Below, piece by piece: positions 12,499 through 23,400 of a stretch of 64,000 nucleotides of DNA. The DNA lies in NCBI GenBank assembly GCA_024336345.1, contig JANFOG010000022.1:1-64000 (forward strand). The letters run 5' to 3'. The translations under genes were made by a program, and so were the position numbers. This DNA is from Mariannaea sp. PMI_226. Taxonomy: Eukaryota; Ascomycota; Sordariomycetes; Hypocreales; Nectriaceae. Position 1 is the first letter of the stretch, and each line of letters starts with the position of its first letter. A model generated the notes under the pieces. That model saw only the letters and a program-made list of their open reading frames with translations, did no database searches and was not told the origin of the DNA.

Positions 12499-13075
12499 AG
12501 GAATAAAGAAATCGTTCAAACTAACAGCATTCCAGTTAATAATGTCAACCACACCAGAGGACTGAGCCTTTACGATGGCCTTAGACTCCGCGTGCTCCAA
12601 ATCCTCTAGCTTGTCTAAAGATTGCAAATTACAATACACCATTTCCATACCTTTGGTTTTCAACTGACGTTTTTGACGGCGAAGACGAGTCAATTTCGCC
12701 AAAGCCTCGTTCATACGGGCTTGTGCCTCTTGAGCAGCCTGTTGTAAACGAAGGAAATCCTCCTCGATCCATTCCTCCTCTTGCTCCAGCCGATTAGACT
12801 CATTATTAATACATATTACTGCGAGAATTAGCAAGAGAAGGGAAGGAGAACGTAAGAAATTAACAAGCATTGATCGCTACGGAAGATACATTATAAGAAC
12901 GACCTCGACGGGCGCACTTAGCGCACCGGGTCGATTTCTTGGGAAGAACCCGACAACGGAAACCATGAGTGGTGCAGAATGAATAAGGTATGGTATTGAA
13001 GCCTAGACGCTGAATGGTGTCACCCAGTTTTAACATAGCCAAACGTTCCTTTGAATTGCCAGTATGCCTGGACAT
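12460..13075 (-). pseudogene. Opposite-strand accessory gene of element B (Zn2Cys6-like cluster plus coiled coil)
   Basis: The N-terminal part (13075-12860) starts with MSRHTGNSKERLAML and has a six-position cysteine pattern in which the first and last Cys are now Tyr (YSFCTTHGFRC, then CAKCARRGRSY). TGY to TAY is what RIP produces. After a frame change near 12865 the C-terminal part (12870-12460) is a coiled coil (EEDFLRLQQAAQEAQARMNE, LTRLRRQKRQLKTKGMEMV) and an acidic tail. The last bases overlap the end of pol. Elements A and E carry homologous genes in the same place and orientation. No function is known to me; a DNA-binding regulator is one possibility. Confidence 0.7.
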
Positions 13076-13188
13076 GATGTCAGCCGAAGAATATAAAGAA
13101 AGGAAGTTGGGGAACTAACTAAGCATGGGAGCTAAAACGGTTATAAACCAACGGCCTTGAGGATAAGACCTTCGGAGGGGAGACATTG

Positions 13189-13571
13189 TATTACGGCCTA
13201 AATTATAATCTGCATTTATTTTACGTACGACCCACTTTTTCGTATTAATTAAATTGGATTATCAACGATTATAGCCAAGACATTATAATCGTCTTCTGAT
13301 CCCCATCACAATTACTCACCATAGATTATAGGCAAGCCATGATCGCTTCAGATAGCACCTAGTATATAAACCACAGTCATTACCATTAGATAGCCTACTT
13401 AGCTACTTAGCTTTCAATATAACTTGGTTACCACAATCTATTTGTGCATTACCAGATGTAATACCCTAAAGTGATACTTCCGCTATTGCTTAGAATAACG
13501 CCCCGATCGTTCTGCCAATATAAACCTATTGCGACCTGGTTTATCCCTTGGGAACCGATCAGACCATTATA
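13189..13571 (+). repeat. 3' LTR of element B
   Basis: 383 bp, starting TATTACGGCC (from TGTCACGGCC) and ending CCATTATA (from CCGTTACA). It is aligned throughout with 5145-5527, but with many transitions. It is preceded by a purine-rich tract ending GGAGGGGAGACATTG, the probable polypurine tract. TAAAG follows at 13572-13576. Confidence 0.85.
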
Positions 13572-13721
13572 TAAAGGGGGCGACCTATATAGTGGGGTTT
13601 CCTCCAAGCAGTTTAATTATATATTGAACCTTAATATCTTTATATTAAAATATAGTTAAGTAGAAAGTAAAGTGGTCTTTATATTGGGTGATGAATATCT
13701 AGAGTTTTTATAGGTCTTTAT

Positions 13722-14511
13722 TGTCACGGCTTGGTTCACTGTGGGCTTATAATAGTAGTTGCGTGCTTGCATAATTGCTTACATAGTGATTATTAACCAA
13801 TCTTTTGCCCTTTGGTGCAACAGTCTAGCACAACCGTGACACAATAATCGCTATAAGCGGGTAGTCTTAGGTTCGATTCTAAGGTTGGTTCCCTTAGAAG
13901 CCCGTTCCGGACTGCTCACAGGGTTGCCTAGTTTTCTCGCGCATTTGGGCAATGCGGGGTAACCTTGGGGGTTGGCAGCTACGAACACCGGATAAACGTA
14001 ACCTTCCGGCCCGGATTCCAAAGGCTTGAGGGCAAGCCTTGTGGAGGGGAGCATCGTGTCACGGCTTGGTTCACTGTGGGCTTATAATAGTAGTTGCGTG
14101 CTTGCATAATTGCTCACATAGTGATTATTAACCAATCTTTTGCCCTTTGGTGCAACGGTCTAGCACAACCGTGACACAATAATCGCTATAAGCGGGTAGT
14201 CTTAGGTTCGATTCTAAGGTTGGTTCCCTTAGAAGCCCGTTCCGGACTGCTCACAGGGTTGCCTAGTTTTCTCGCGCATTTGGGCAATGCGGGGTAACCT
14301 TGGGGGTTGGCAGCTACGAACACCGGATAAATGTAACCTTCCGGCCCGGATTCCAAAGGCTTGAGGGCAAGCCTTGTGGAGGGGAGCATCGTGTCACGGC
14401 TTGGTTCACTGTGGGCTTATAATAGTAGTTGCGTGCTTGCATAATTGCTTACATAGCGATTATTAACCAATCTTTTGCCCTTTGGTGCAACGGTCTAGCA
14501 CAACCGTGACA
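13722..14511 (+). mobile_element. TRIM: tandem miniature LTR element (LTR-internal-LTR-internal-LTR)
   Basis: Three 120-bp LTRs (13722-13841, 14057-14176, 14392-14511), each starting TGTCACGG and ending CCGTGACA, enclose two nearly identical 215-bp internal segments. The repeat period is 335 bp, and TTTAT at 13717-13721 and 14512-14516 is the target duplication. Each internal segment ends in a purine tract GGAGGGGAGCATCG and begins with AATAATCGCTAT, the reverse complement of ATAGCGATTATT in the third LTR. It encodes no protein. Its ends and purine tract resemble those of the gypsy elements here, which may have supplied its enzymes. Unlike its surroundings it is hardly RIP-mutated. Confidence 0.85.
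13843..13854 (+). promoter_or_regulatory. Self-primer type PBS of the TRIM
   Basis: AATAATCGCTAT begins two bases after the first LTR. It pairs perfectly with ATAGCGATTATT at 14453-14464 in the third LTR, and with one G:U pair to ATAGTGATTATT (13783-13794) in the first LTR. In each LTR this stretch lies about 35 bp after a TATA-like TATAAT (13748). The second internal copy has the same site. Confidence 0.6.
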
Positions 14512-14966
14512 TTTATAGAACTTCTTTAGTGGGGTTAGCTTGAGGATTTCTTTTAGTTCTTTATTACTAATAGCTATAATAATAAGGTTGTTAAGGTTGT
14601 TAATTTAGTTTTTTTAGAGATCCTTTTGGTCTTTTTAAATCTTCATAAGGCAAGTTATATATTATTCTATTTTAGTAAATTAATTTTGGAGCTTAAAGTT
14701 GGCTTATTTAAAGATGGTCCTATTTTGTTTGTTTTTTATTTAAATCTAATGGTATTTAGCTTTAATATGAGAGTTATTAATCCTTATGTCTTTATTAATT
14801 TATTTTTAAAGTCTAATGACTTCCTTATCTTCTTTTTCCATTTTTACATTAGTAAGAGGAGTATTTTTAATAATAGGTGCTTTTCCGGTTGTGGGTATTA
14901 TTATAATAATAGTAGTCAATATTGCTTAGAATAGTGGGTTAATTATCTAAATAAGAGCTTTCAATA

Positions 14967-15396
14967 TATAATAGTTTAATTGGTTCTTAAGGGATAAATT
15001 AGGTCGCAATAGGTTTATATTAGCAAAATAGTTAAGGCGTTATATTAAGTAATAGCAGAAGAGTTACTTATAGTATTATATTTAGTAATGTATAAATAGA
15101 TTGTGGTAATTAAGTTATATTAAAAGTTAAGTAGTTAAATAGGCTATTTAGGGAATAGATAGGGTTTATATACTAGCTATTATCCTAGGTTTGCGAAGGT
15201 TTAATATTGAATCTAAATGAACTTTATTAGGTTCCTATTCTTAGATTATAGTTTGAAATTATAATCCTTAAGTTAGATTGTAAAATAAATTGTGATCTAG
15301 TTTCTAAATTATGGTTTAGAATTATAATCTATTATTAATTGGTGAGAAATTTGTGGTGCCATATGTACATAATCTGAGGCTAATTAGGATGTGACA
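14967..15396 (-). repeat. 5' LTR of element C (reverse orientation)
   Basis: The left end TATAATAGTTTAATTGG is the RIP-mutated reverse complement of the conserved LTR end of A and B. The right end is ATGTGACA, corresponding to the LTR start. It is about 430 bp with heavy transitions. The matching 3' LTR of C would lie left of the window. Confidence 0.7.
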
Positions 15397-15865
15397 TTAT
15401 ACTATATAAATTAACTTTAGCCTATAAAACTTAGAGACTTTATAATTTAAATTATAATTGTTTTCTAATTACTATACTTTACTATAAATATTTATTATTT
15501 AATCTTAAGTTATATACCTAGTGGGGCTAACTACTTATACTAGGGGCAGTATATATAATGTTATATAATGTTTTATACTACCCCTAACCGTAAGGCTGCT
15601 GGTAGTTTGGCCAAACTACCATTTCGCATTTTGTATAGTATTGCTAGTTAAACTTTCCCTATGTTGCCCCCAATGCCAATAAGTAGGGGTCCTAAACTAC
15701 CACTTCCAAATTACTAATTATACCTAATATCCCAAAATAGAATACTTTTTATAAATAATTATATAATTATTATAATATATATATATATTTTATATAATTA
15801 CTTTTTTCTCTAACTTTTACTTACCCCCTTTTCATTAATAATATATAAAAATATAAAGAATACTT
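15397..15865. other. AT-rich spacer between elements C and D with palindromes
   Basis: No coding sequence. It holds a hairpin-like pair (TAGGGGCAGTAT at 15541 with ATACTACCCCT near 15575-15585) and a perfect 22-bp palindrome at 15600-15621 whose half is TGGTAGTTTGG. Several copies of AACTACC or its complement are scattered through it. It may be a decayed MITE or the original target sequence. Confidence 0.5.
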
Positions 15866-16259
15866 TATTGGGAGAAAACCCCATGCCTAAAAACACCCAT
15901 AAGGCAGGTCTCGTGATGCAGGAAAACGATATGCGAAACGGTCGCGATAGGAGGTCTGGAATGGCCACACCACAAATCCAAAAAGAAATAGAAATCAGCT
16001 AATCAAATTAAATAAAAATAAAAAAAAACTATTTAATTAAATAATATTATAAATCATAAGTTATAAAAAAGATTAAGAAATTAGGGCAAAAATAAGATAT
16101 ATTTAATGATCTAAAGATACCTTATCTATATTATTTTGTAATTATTTTATAAGGCCTACAACTACAAATGCGAGCCAATTAAATTACGGCAAGCAAGGTG
16201 AAAAATATATTAGGTAATATAAGCAATATATACTAAAGAAATAAATATTTTCTCCAACA
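15866..16259 (-). repeat. 3' LTR of element D
   Basis: 394 bp, starting TATTGGGAG and ending CTCCAACA on the plus strand. It aligns over its full length with 27433-27825 in the same orientation, with more transitions on this copy. Confidence 0.8.
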
Positions 16260-16404
16260 CAATCCTCCCTATATAGATCAACACTTACCCTCAAGCTATA
16301 AAGATCCACATACCTAAGTAAAGTTATCTATTTAATTAAATACTTAATTAATCTATTATTTATCTTTAATAATCCTAAAAGTAAATATCCTCCAAATTAG
16401 TCTA

Positions 16405-18996
16405 CTAATTATTATTATTATTATTATTATGAGCTTTTTCCCTCACAATAGCTCTTTCAAAACGCAAAGGTCAAGAGGGTTATGGCGGGTTAAAATGTCT
16501 ATCTAGAGCTATATAGACTTAGTCTCAGCATTCAAAAGAGACAAAGTTATCCGGTATAATAGTAGTATAAATACCAGTGCGCTCTATAAAGTTAGTAGTC
16601 CTATTTGGAATTTGGCGAAGTTTAAAGGTAATAGCAACTCCGGCAGTTATAATATAATCTGGTATATTTCTTAAAGATTCAATAGACTCCTTAATAGTAT
16701 GAATTTTGTCTAGGTTTAGTCTAATGCCATCTTTTCTATTAATCTTAAGTAAGTTAATATAAACTCCTTAGCATTGGTTGGCTTATTCTACTGCTTTAGT
16801 AGCTAGGTCCTTCTTTATCTTTCTAGCTATCTCCTTTAGGGTAGGCAGTCTAGGTTATAATGTATTAACATAGGAGAAAGCTACATTTAGTAATAGAGAA
16901 TGCCTAAAGGTAGGAGAGGGAGAATGGCCAGCTGGAAGGTCGGTTGTTATTAGGCTGATAAAGCGAGAGGAGGCAGGGCTAATAGCAGCAGAAAGTGTAG
17001 GCAATCTAGCTTCAAAGTGAATAAAACGAGACTTCTGACAAGGCATTGGCACTGGTGCTAAAGACACTCTATAAGATGCTGGTGCCAGCAAAGGAGAGGG
17101 TTGTTTAATATAGATATTGGGGCTAGACCGAGCGGGTGATATATATATTGGCTGCTTGACGGTTTGGCAAATAGGGGCCAGCAAGAAAGACTGTCTTGAT
17201 AAACGGTCTTATAATAACAGGGCAAGAGGTCTTCAAGGGACTAACTGTCTAGAAAAAGAAGGAAGAGGGGTCCTCTAAACAGCTGGTCTTTAACTAGGTG
17301 CTGTGGTTAGAGGAGTTCTCAGGAGTGGCAGTTATGGTATAGGCATTTATAGCGAGCTAGCTGCACTCAAAGGTAGAGATGCCGGTTGGGGTATTGGAGA
17401 GCGTTAATGCCTAAGGGCAGGTAAATTAATAATAATTATGGCTATTATCTTGTTAAGAGTAGCAGCAGAAATATTATAATCTCAATAGTAATTTAGAAAA
17501 GCCTGGGGAAAGTCGGGCGTTTTGATCACAATAGTAGTGGCTAAGGTAGTTAAAGCCTGTTAATATATGGCTATAGATCTAGGCAGCCTATTGAGAATAC
17601 AATCATAATACCAGTCTATAGCAATTGGTTTATCCAGCCAATCAATTATTTAATAACCTCCTCATTTAGTAAAGTATAGCTCCATATTCTAATAGATTAG
17701 TCTAATAATAGGGTTATATTTAATAGATTGCCAGTTTAAAAGAGATTAAGGTTTCCCCTTAAGGGTAAAGTTTTCTTTAAGGATTTCTAGCTTATTTAGA
17801 AAAGCTATTTTAAAAAATTGCTTAATATAGTTAATATTAATCTACTAGATATTTAATAGTTTTTTGCCCTTTGCAGACTACCTACCGATAATCTAATTAT
17901 ACTAAAGGAGGTCCTATTCTACTTTAGGATTAAGAGTGTCTATATCAAGATCCTTTAGATTATAAAGGACTATATAAAAAAGATCTTATTTATTAAAATT
18001 AGTAAAGGATTATAAGTTAATAAAAAGTAGGAATATAGATAGATATCCACACTCCCAATTGCCTTATTATTATATAAGAGGTAGGCAAAAGACATTAAAT
18101 AAATAGGGATACCCGATTTCGGTTAGTAGCTAGCAGAAGGCTATAGCAATAGACATTTAGCAATTGTTAATCTTAGATTTAAGTATATTATAGTAGAAAA
18201 AATAACCTTTATAATAGTTGAAAATGCAGGATCCCCAATAAAAGTCTTTAAAATTGATTATTCTAACAAAAAACCTTTTTCTATATATAGCTGCCTTTAT
18301 TTTTTATCTATTTTAATAACTAAAGGATATATTATATATATAAACTATTTAATTAAATAGTCAAAAGGCAGGATTTAAAATATCCTTTATTTTTAGGTCC
18401 CGGTTTGCCTTAAGTATTAATTCTACATCCAAGACTAGAGATCTAGGAGCTATAATAATAAGGTTATCTATATTATAGGCAGTTAGTTTGGTGAGAGCTT
18501 TAACTTTAGATAAGGTAATTTATTAAAAGCATGCCATCCTCTTAGATTTAGTTCCTTTAGGGGAGTTAATAAGTTTCTAAAAGGCTGACCAAAGGTCTTA
18601 GTAGTGTTATAATTAGCTAATTAATCTAACCTATTTGTAGTCACAATAGGGCTGGCTAGGCATAATGTCTTTAAAAAATGGGGGTTTAGGGAGATCGTCT
18701 TTGATCTTAAGGGTCGGCCAAGTGTAAGAAGGCCAGCGGGAGTGTGGGTGAATGAGGGCAGGTTGTCATTTAAGAGTATTAGCGATAGGGAGGGCAATTG
18801 TGGTCTCTTTATAGTGGTAAAATTTACTAGGTCCAATAAGTTAATTAATAGAATAGTTATAGAAAGTTATTATATTTTTAATTAAGGCAAAATAATAATA
18901 AGAAGTATTAACAATAATGCCTTAAGAGATATTACTAACTATAGCTAGATCTATATTATGGCTAGGGTCAGGCAGTTGGGATCTATTAGAACTCAT
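16405..18996 (-). pseudogene. Unrecognised ~860-codon ORF of element D
   Basis: One frame can be followed from ATG at 18996 (MSSNRSQLPDPSHNIDLAI) to TAG at 16405. It is interrupted only by TAA/TAG codons that RIP would create. Visible parts: a Pro/Ser-rich middle (about 17420-16860), a C-terminal domain-like segment (LKINRKDGIRLNLDKIHTIK, then SLRNIPDYIITAGVAITFK) and a terminal run of nine Asn codons (16409-16435, an AAT microsatellite). No CCHC knuckle, protease or RT motif is visible. It may be a divergent Gag or a captured gene. I do not recognise the family. Confidence 0.5.
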
Positions 18997-19278
18997 ATTG
19001 GCAGTTAAGGCACAAAGCTGAAGATTATATAAAACAGAAAGCGTGATTTGAGGAGGTAGATATATAACAATAGATACAGCAGCAATTATAATAGCGCGTA
19101 AAAGATTATAGCAGCCAGAAGTTAAAAGTAAAGGTATTTAGACCACTTCTATAGAAAGCAAGAGAAAGAGAGGAAATTTCCTCAGGGGAAACGGAAGTAT
19201 TTATAGTTAGGGCAGTCAGTCATAAGGCTGATTTACCAACGGCAGCCTTGCCAGCTGTGAGCAGCTCTAAGGGTGTTA

Positions 19279-19650
19279 TGTAACGATCTGACTTATTCCC
19301 AAGGGATAAACCGGTCGTGATTGGTTTATGTTGGCAGAGAGTATCAGAGATGATACTAGAAGCGAGTAGGTAGAAGGCGCGGCGTTATATTTAGTGATGC
19401 ACAAGTAGATTATAATAACTAAATTATATTAAAAGTTAAATAGCTAAATAGGCTATCTAATGGTAATAACTGTAGTTTATATACTAGATATTATCTAAGG
19501 GGATCACGGTAGTCCGTGGATCGTAATGATCTATGGATTGTGGTGTTATATAGATTGTAGTGATTTATGTAAATAGTGATCTATATATAATTGGCGAGAA
19601 ATTTGTGGGGATGGGTCAGTATGTGATCTCCTAATGATTAGGCCGTAATA
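19279..19650 (-). repeat. 3' LTR of element E
   Basis: 372 bp, TGTAACGATC to GGCCGTAATA on the plus strand. It is followed at 19651 by the complement of a purine tract (CAATATCTCCCCT), matching the tracts before the 3' LTRs of A and B. Confidence 0.8.
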
Positions 19651-19753
19651 CAATATCTCCCCTCTGTTGGTCTTATCCTAAGGCTATCTAATGGGCCAGT
19701 TTCAATTTCTCTTTGGTTAGTTAAACTTGTACCTATAACTATCTTCAGGATGT

Positions 19754-20440
19754 TTTTCTAATATAATATTAGGTCGAATTTCCAAATCCTACTCTAAGAA
19801 ACATAAGGAGCATCAAATTTTAGCTTAGGAAATTGAGTCATCTTATAAATATGCCAACATATTATATTCTTATTATTTTAAAAATCATAAGGATTGCTTG
19901 ATGTTTGATGATTCTGCTTGTTGTAGTGAATGTGTGTGATGGGGCCATTTTTATAATGGTATTTGCATTATCTCTTCTTGTGGGTATGATCTAGTCGTTT
20001 CTTTCCCTGCTCTAATTAACTTATTTGCTATAATAAAGAAACTTATTTTTTAAAAGAAAAAGTTGGAGTAAGATAAGGAGGAGGTAGGTGAGGATTTATT
20101 AAAACTTTATAAAGAGTTGGCAGAATTGTAAGTGTAGATAGCTCTAGCTGCTGGTTGGTTATTATAAATTTAAAAAACTAGAAATAAGGTAAAGGAGAGA
20201 TATGCTATTAAATTCCGTTGGGGTATTTAGGGTTTGGAAGAGGAGGATCGTTGGGTAGGTACCCTAGATGCTATAGATTGTGTTGAGGAGCAGGCTTCCG
20301 AGGAAGTTTGCTCCCTTAATCCTTCTGGTTTGGATTGGGATTCTTTAGGTCTTGGTGGTTTTAACTTTGATCCTATTGCTACTTTCGGTTCTGGCGTTAT
20401 TGTTGATAATACTTCTTTATTAGGCGCTGGGAATGAATAA
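19754..20440 (+). pseudogene. Opposite-strand accessory gene of element E (Zn2Cys6-like cluster plus leucine-rich coiled coil)
   Basis: This is the longest copy of the element-borne accessory gene. One frame of about 222 codons runs from 19775 or slightly earlier (start codon not identifiable) to TAA at 20440, broken only by RIP-type stops. It reads LYSYYFKNHKDC, then CCSECV, a stop, WGHFY. Restoring Tyr to Cys as in copy A gives C-x2-C-x6-C-x8-C-x2-C-x6-C. Next come a lysine/leucine-rich coiled coil (about 20030-20220) and an acidic tail LEEEDRWVGTLDAIDCVEEQ ending in a Gly/Phe-rich segment. Its end overlaps the end of the chromodomain on the other strand. Function is unknown. Confidence 0.65.
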
Positions 20441-23400
20441 GGTGTTCCGGTGGTTCCTATATATTATTATCTTTAGACTAATTTTTCCATTTTACAAGAT
20501 ATTCAATCTTATTATCTTCTTCCTTTATATTGACAATTTCTTCTATTTCCCATTCTTTTGGTTTGTTGACTTCTGCTTTATATGTTTTTTTAGTGTTTAT
20601 TATAATAATATCTTCCATTATTTCCAATAATAAGATATGGAAAATGGGGTGAATTCTGATGGTTGGGGGTAGCTTGAGTTTATAGTTATTTTTTCCAATT
20701 CTTTCTTTAATAAAGTATAGTCCGATATACTTATAGTCGAGTTTTTTATTTGGTCATTTTATAGTGATGTTTTTTATAGTAACTAATACTATATCTCCCT
20801 TCTAAAAAGTTAATCCTTCCAATCTTTTCTAATTATAGTATTTTTTATATTATTTCTATATAAATGAGATTTCTATATATATTTCTTTATATAAATTCTT
20901 AAGTTTATCTGATTTAAATATTACTATTAGGGCGATAGGTATGTCTTTATTGATTATTCTATAGGCATCTAGGGTAAATCCAAAATTAGTGTAAGCTAAT
21001 GTTAATTTCGTTATTTTATTATAGGCTATATTCTATGCGAATTGGGCAATAGATAGCTTTTTAACCCAATTGTTTTGTCTATAGTTGACATAATTGCATA
21101 GGTATATCTCGACGACCTAATTCATCCATTCGGTTTGTCTATTGACTGAAGGTCTTTATGCTATAATCAATTTATAATTTAATCCGATTCTAATCATAAG
21201 GCATTGCCAAAACTTTAAAAAGAATGGTAATCCTCTATCTAATAAGATTTCAATTAATAGCCTATAAATTCTAAAAATATTATTCATAAAAATATAAGAA
21301 AATTATTCTATATTTATTCCTTCTTTATAAGGGATAAAATAAGCGAATTTCGTAAGTTGGTTAATAATTACGAAAATGCTATTATAAGCTTCTTTAATTA
21401 CTGGATCTAGTGATATAAATAACTTCACAATAAAGTCCATAGTGACTGCATCCTATGGTCGTGCGGCAACTAATAGAGGTTGCAAAAGTCCATAGGGCTT
21501 ATATCGTTATGCTCTACTTTTAGCGCATACTTCACATTATTTAATGATTTTCTAAATTGTTTTTTTGATATTAAAAAATATGAATATCGTTTTGATCTGT
21601 TTTAGGGTTTTTGTAATTCTTTGGTATCCGTGGAGTGGGTATTTATGCATTTCTTTAACAAATGGTTCTCTTAGTTCTGCTAGAACTTGTTGTTTGTCTA
21701 TCTATTTGTCCTTTGAAAGTTTTATATTATACTCTAGGATTTATTATAATAGTGGATTTCCCTATTCCACTTTATATATTCTATAAAATCCTTTAGGCAC
21801 TTCTTCTTATATTATAATTCTTATGGTTTTTATTTTCTATATATTGGCAATATACTTTTAAGTGTAGTGTCTTTCTTTTGTAAATGTCAAAAGCTGCTCA
21901 TTTACTTTAGGTTTTCCTATATTAAAGTCGATTTATTGGCTAATGGTATTAGCTCTTCCATTCTCCAATCCTTTTTTATAAATAATAATATAATCAAATT
22001 CTAATAGATATTCTGCATATTATAATTATCTTCCACTAAGTTCTTGTGTTATAATAAAGTAAATGATGTTCTTATGGTCTATGAAGACCTTAATCTAGTG
22101 GTAGCTTCCTAAGAGATAGTATTGAAATTCTTTAAAAGCTTGGATTATGGTGAGGAACTCTTTATTATAAATAGGGTAATTAAGTTCTACTCTATGTAGT
22201 TTGTGGGAATAGAAGGCTATTAGATGTAGTTTTCCATTATCGTCCCTTTGTCCAATCTGGGCTCCTAATGTAAAGTCTAAGGAGTCTATCTCTAATTTAA
22301 TAGGTCATTTGGGGTCAAACATCTTAAGTATTAGTTCGCTAAAAATCAAATCTTTAATCCAATTGAAGGCTTCCTGGGCTATTGGTAGCCACTAGAAGGT
22401 TTTGTCCTTCTTAATTAACTTAATAAGTGGTATCACTATCCGCCAAAGTTCTGGAGGAACTTGCGGTAGTAGTTTATAAATTCTAGGAAGGTTTGTACTT
22501 TCTTAATTGTTGTTAATATTGGCCAGTCCTTAATGGTTGATATTTTCTTTATATCTATTTGTATCTTATTGTGGGAAATGCGGTGTTTTAGAAATTCAAC
22601 TTCCGAAATATAGAAATGACTTTTTTTAGATTTAATTAATAACTTGGCGTCTTATAGTAGCTTTAGTACCTTATGAATATATTCTATATGTTCTTCTTCC
22701 ATTCTAAAGAAGATAAAAATATTGTTTAGGTAGTATACTACAAATATATTTAGGTATTCCTGTAGTATGTTATTGATTATTTATTGGAATGTTATTGGCA
22801 TATTGGTAAGTCCGAAAGGCATTATAAGATATTCAAAGAGTCTAAATTTCATTCTAAATGCGGTTTTTTATTTATAACCTTTTTTAATGTGGATTAGGTT
22901 ATAGGCTCCCTTAAGATTGAGTATGGTAAAGACTTTTATCCTATAAAGTCAGTCCTTCAGTTCGCTAATTAGGGGTAATAGTATTCTATCTTTAACCATT
23001 ATGTTATTAAGCCTATAATAGTCTACAATAAATCATAATTTTCCATCCTTCTTAGGGACAAACATGATTAAATATCTGGCTTCCAAGCTAGATTCTCTAA
23101 TATATCCTTTTGTTAATATATCGTCAAGATAGTCTTTAAGCGTTCCGAATTGTGTTTTATTGAGGTTATAAATCTTATGGAATGTGATTATTATTCCTTC
23201 CTTAAGCTATATCTCATAATCCCATTTATTATATGTTGGTAGTCCTATCTTAAGTTCTTCTCTAAAGAGTGATTTATAGATCTGGTACTTATTTGGTATA
23301 TTCTTAAGCCTATCTTCTGCTAGAATCTTTTCTTATTTCTTAAGGTCTTTATCCATTTATACAAAATACTTTTTCATAATGGCAATAGTTCGCTAGATTC

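Larger units (their letters stand above)
5145..13571 (+). mobile_element. Element B: complete but degenerate Ty3/gypsy chromovirus with an opposite-strand accessory gene
   Basis: The element has paired 383-bp LTRs, a 5-bp target duplication, a self-primer type PBS, gag with a CCHC knuckle, protease, reverse transcriptase, RNase H, integrase and a C-terminal chromodomain, then a minus-strand accessory gene before the 3' LTR. Gag, linker, protease and RT/RNase H share one frame (starts at 5572, 7219, 9526 and 10252 are all in phase). This fits a single Gag-Pol reading frame as in the Tf1/sushi group. In-frame stops and catalytic changes (YLDD to YLDN, DSGA to DSRA) are transitions expected from RIP. 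It is not able to move by itself. Confidence 0.9.
13577..14966 (-). mobile_element. Element C, interior part 2: 5' end of gag, split by a TRIM
   Basis: Beyond the B insertion the reverse complement of gag resumes (13577-13721 and 14512-14966), matching element B gag 6150 back to about 5570. The block ends in AGCTTTCAATA next to the 5' LTR, the same primer-binding motif as in B. The TRIM at 13722-14511 interrupts it. Small open frames here (for example 14626-14934) are hydrophobic by-products of the AT bias, not genes. Confidence 0.7.

Noticed and set aside
13865..13895. TTAGGTTCGATTCTAAGG resembles a tRNA T-arm with a B box
   Set aside because: No acceptor stem, anticodon arm or A box fits around it. 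At best it is a trace in the TRIM interior, not a tRNA gene.
13851..14389. Two 67-residue minus-strand frames, nearly identical
   Set aside because: They lie within the two internal segments of the TRIM and are explained by the 335-bp tandem repeat. No domain, and they run across the purine tract.
13722..14511. Regularly spaced repeats suggest a CRISPR array
   Set aside because: The genome is fungal, the repeats are 120 bp with LTR ends, the spacers are identical to each other, and target duplications are present.
14626..14934. 102-residue frame
   Set aside because: It is the reverse strand of RIP-mutated gag of element C.
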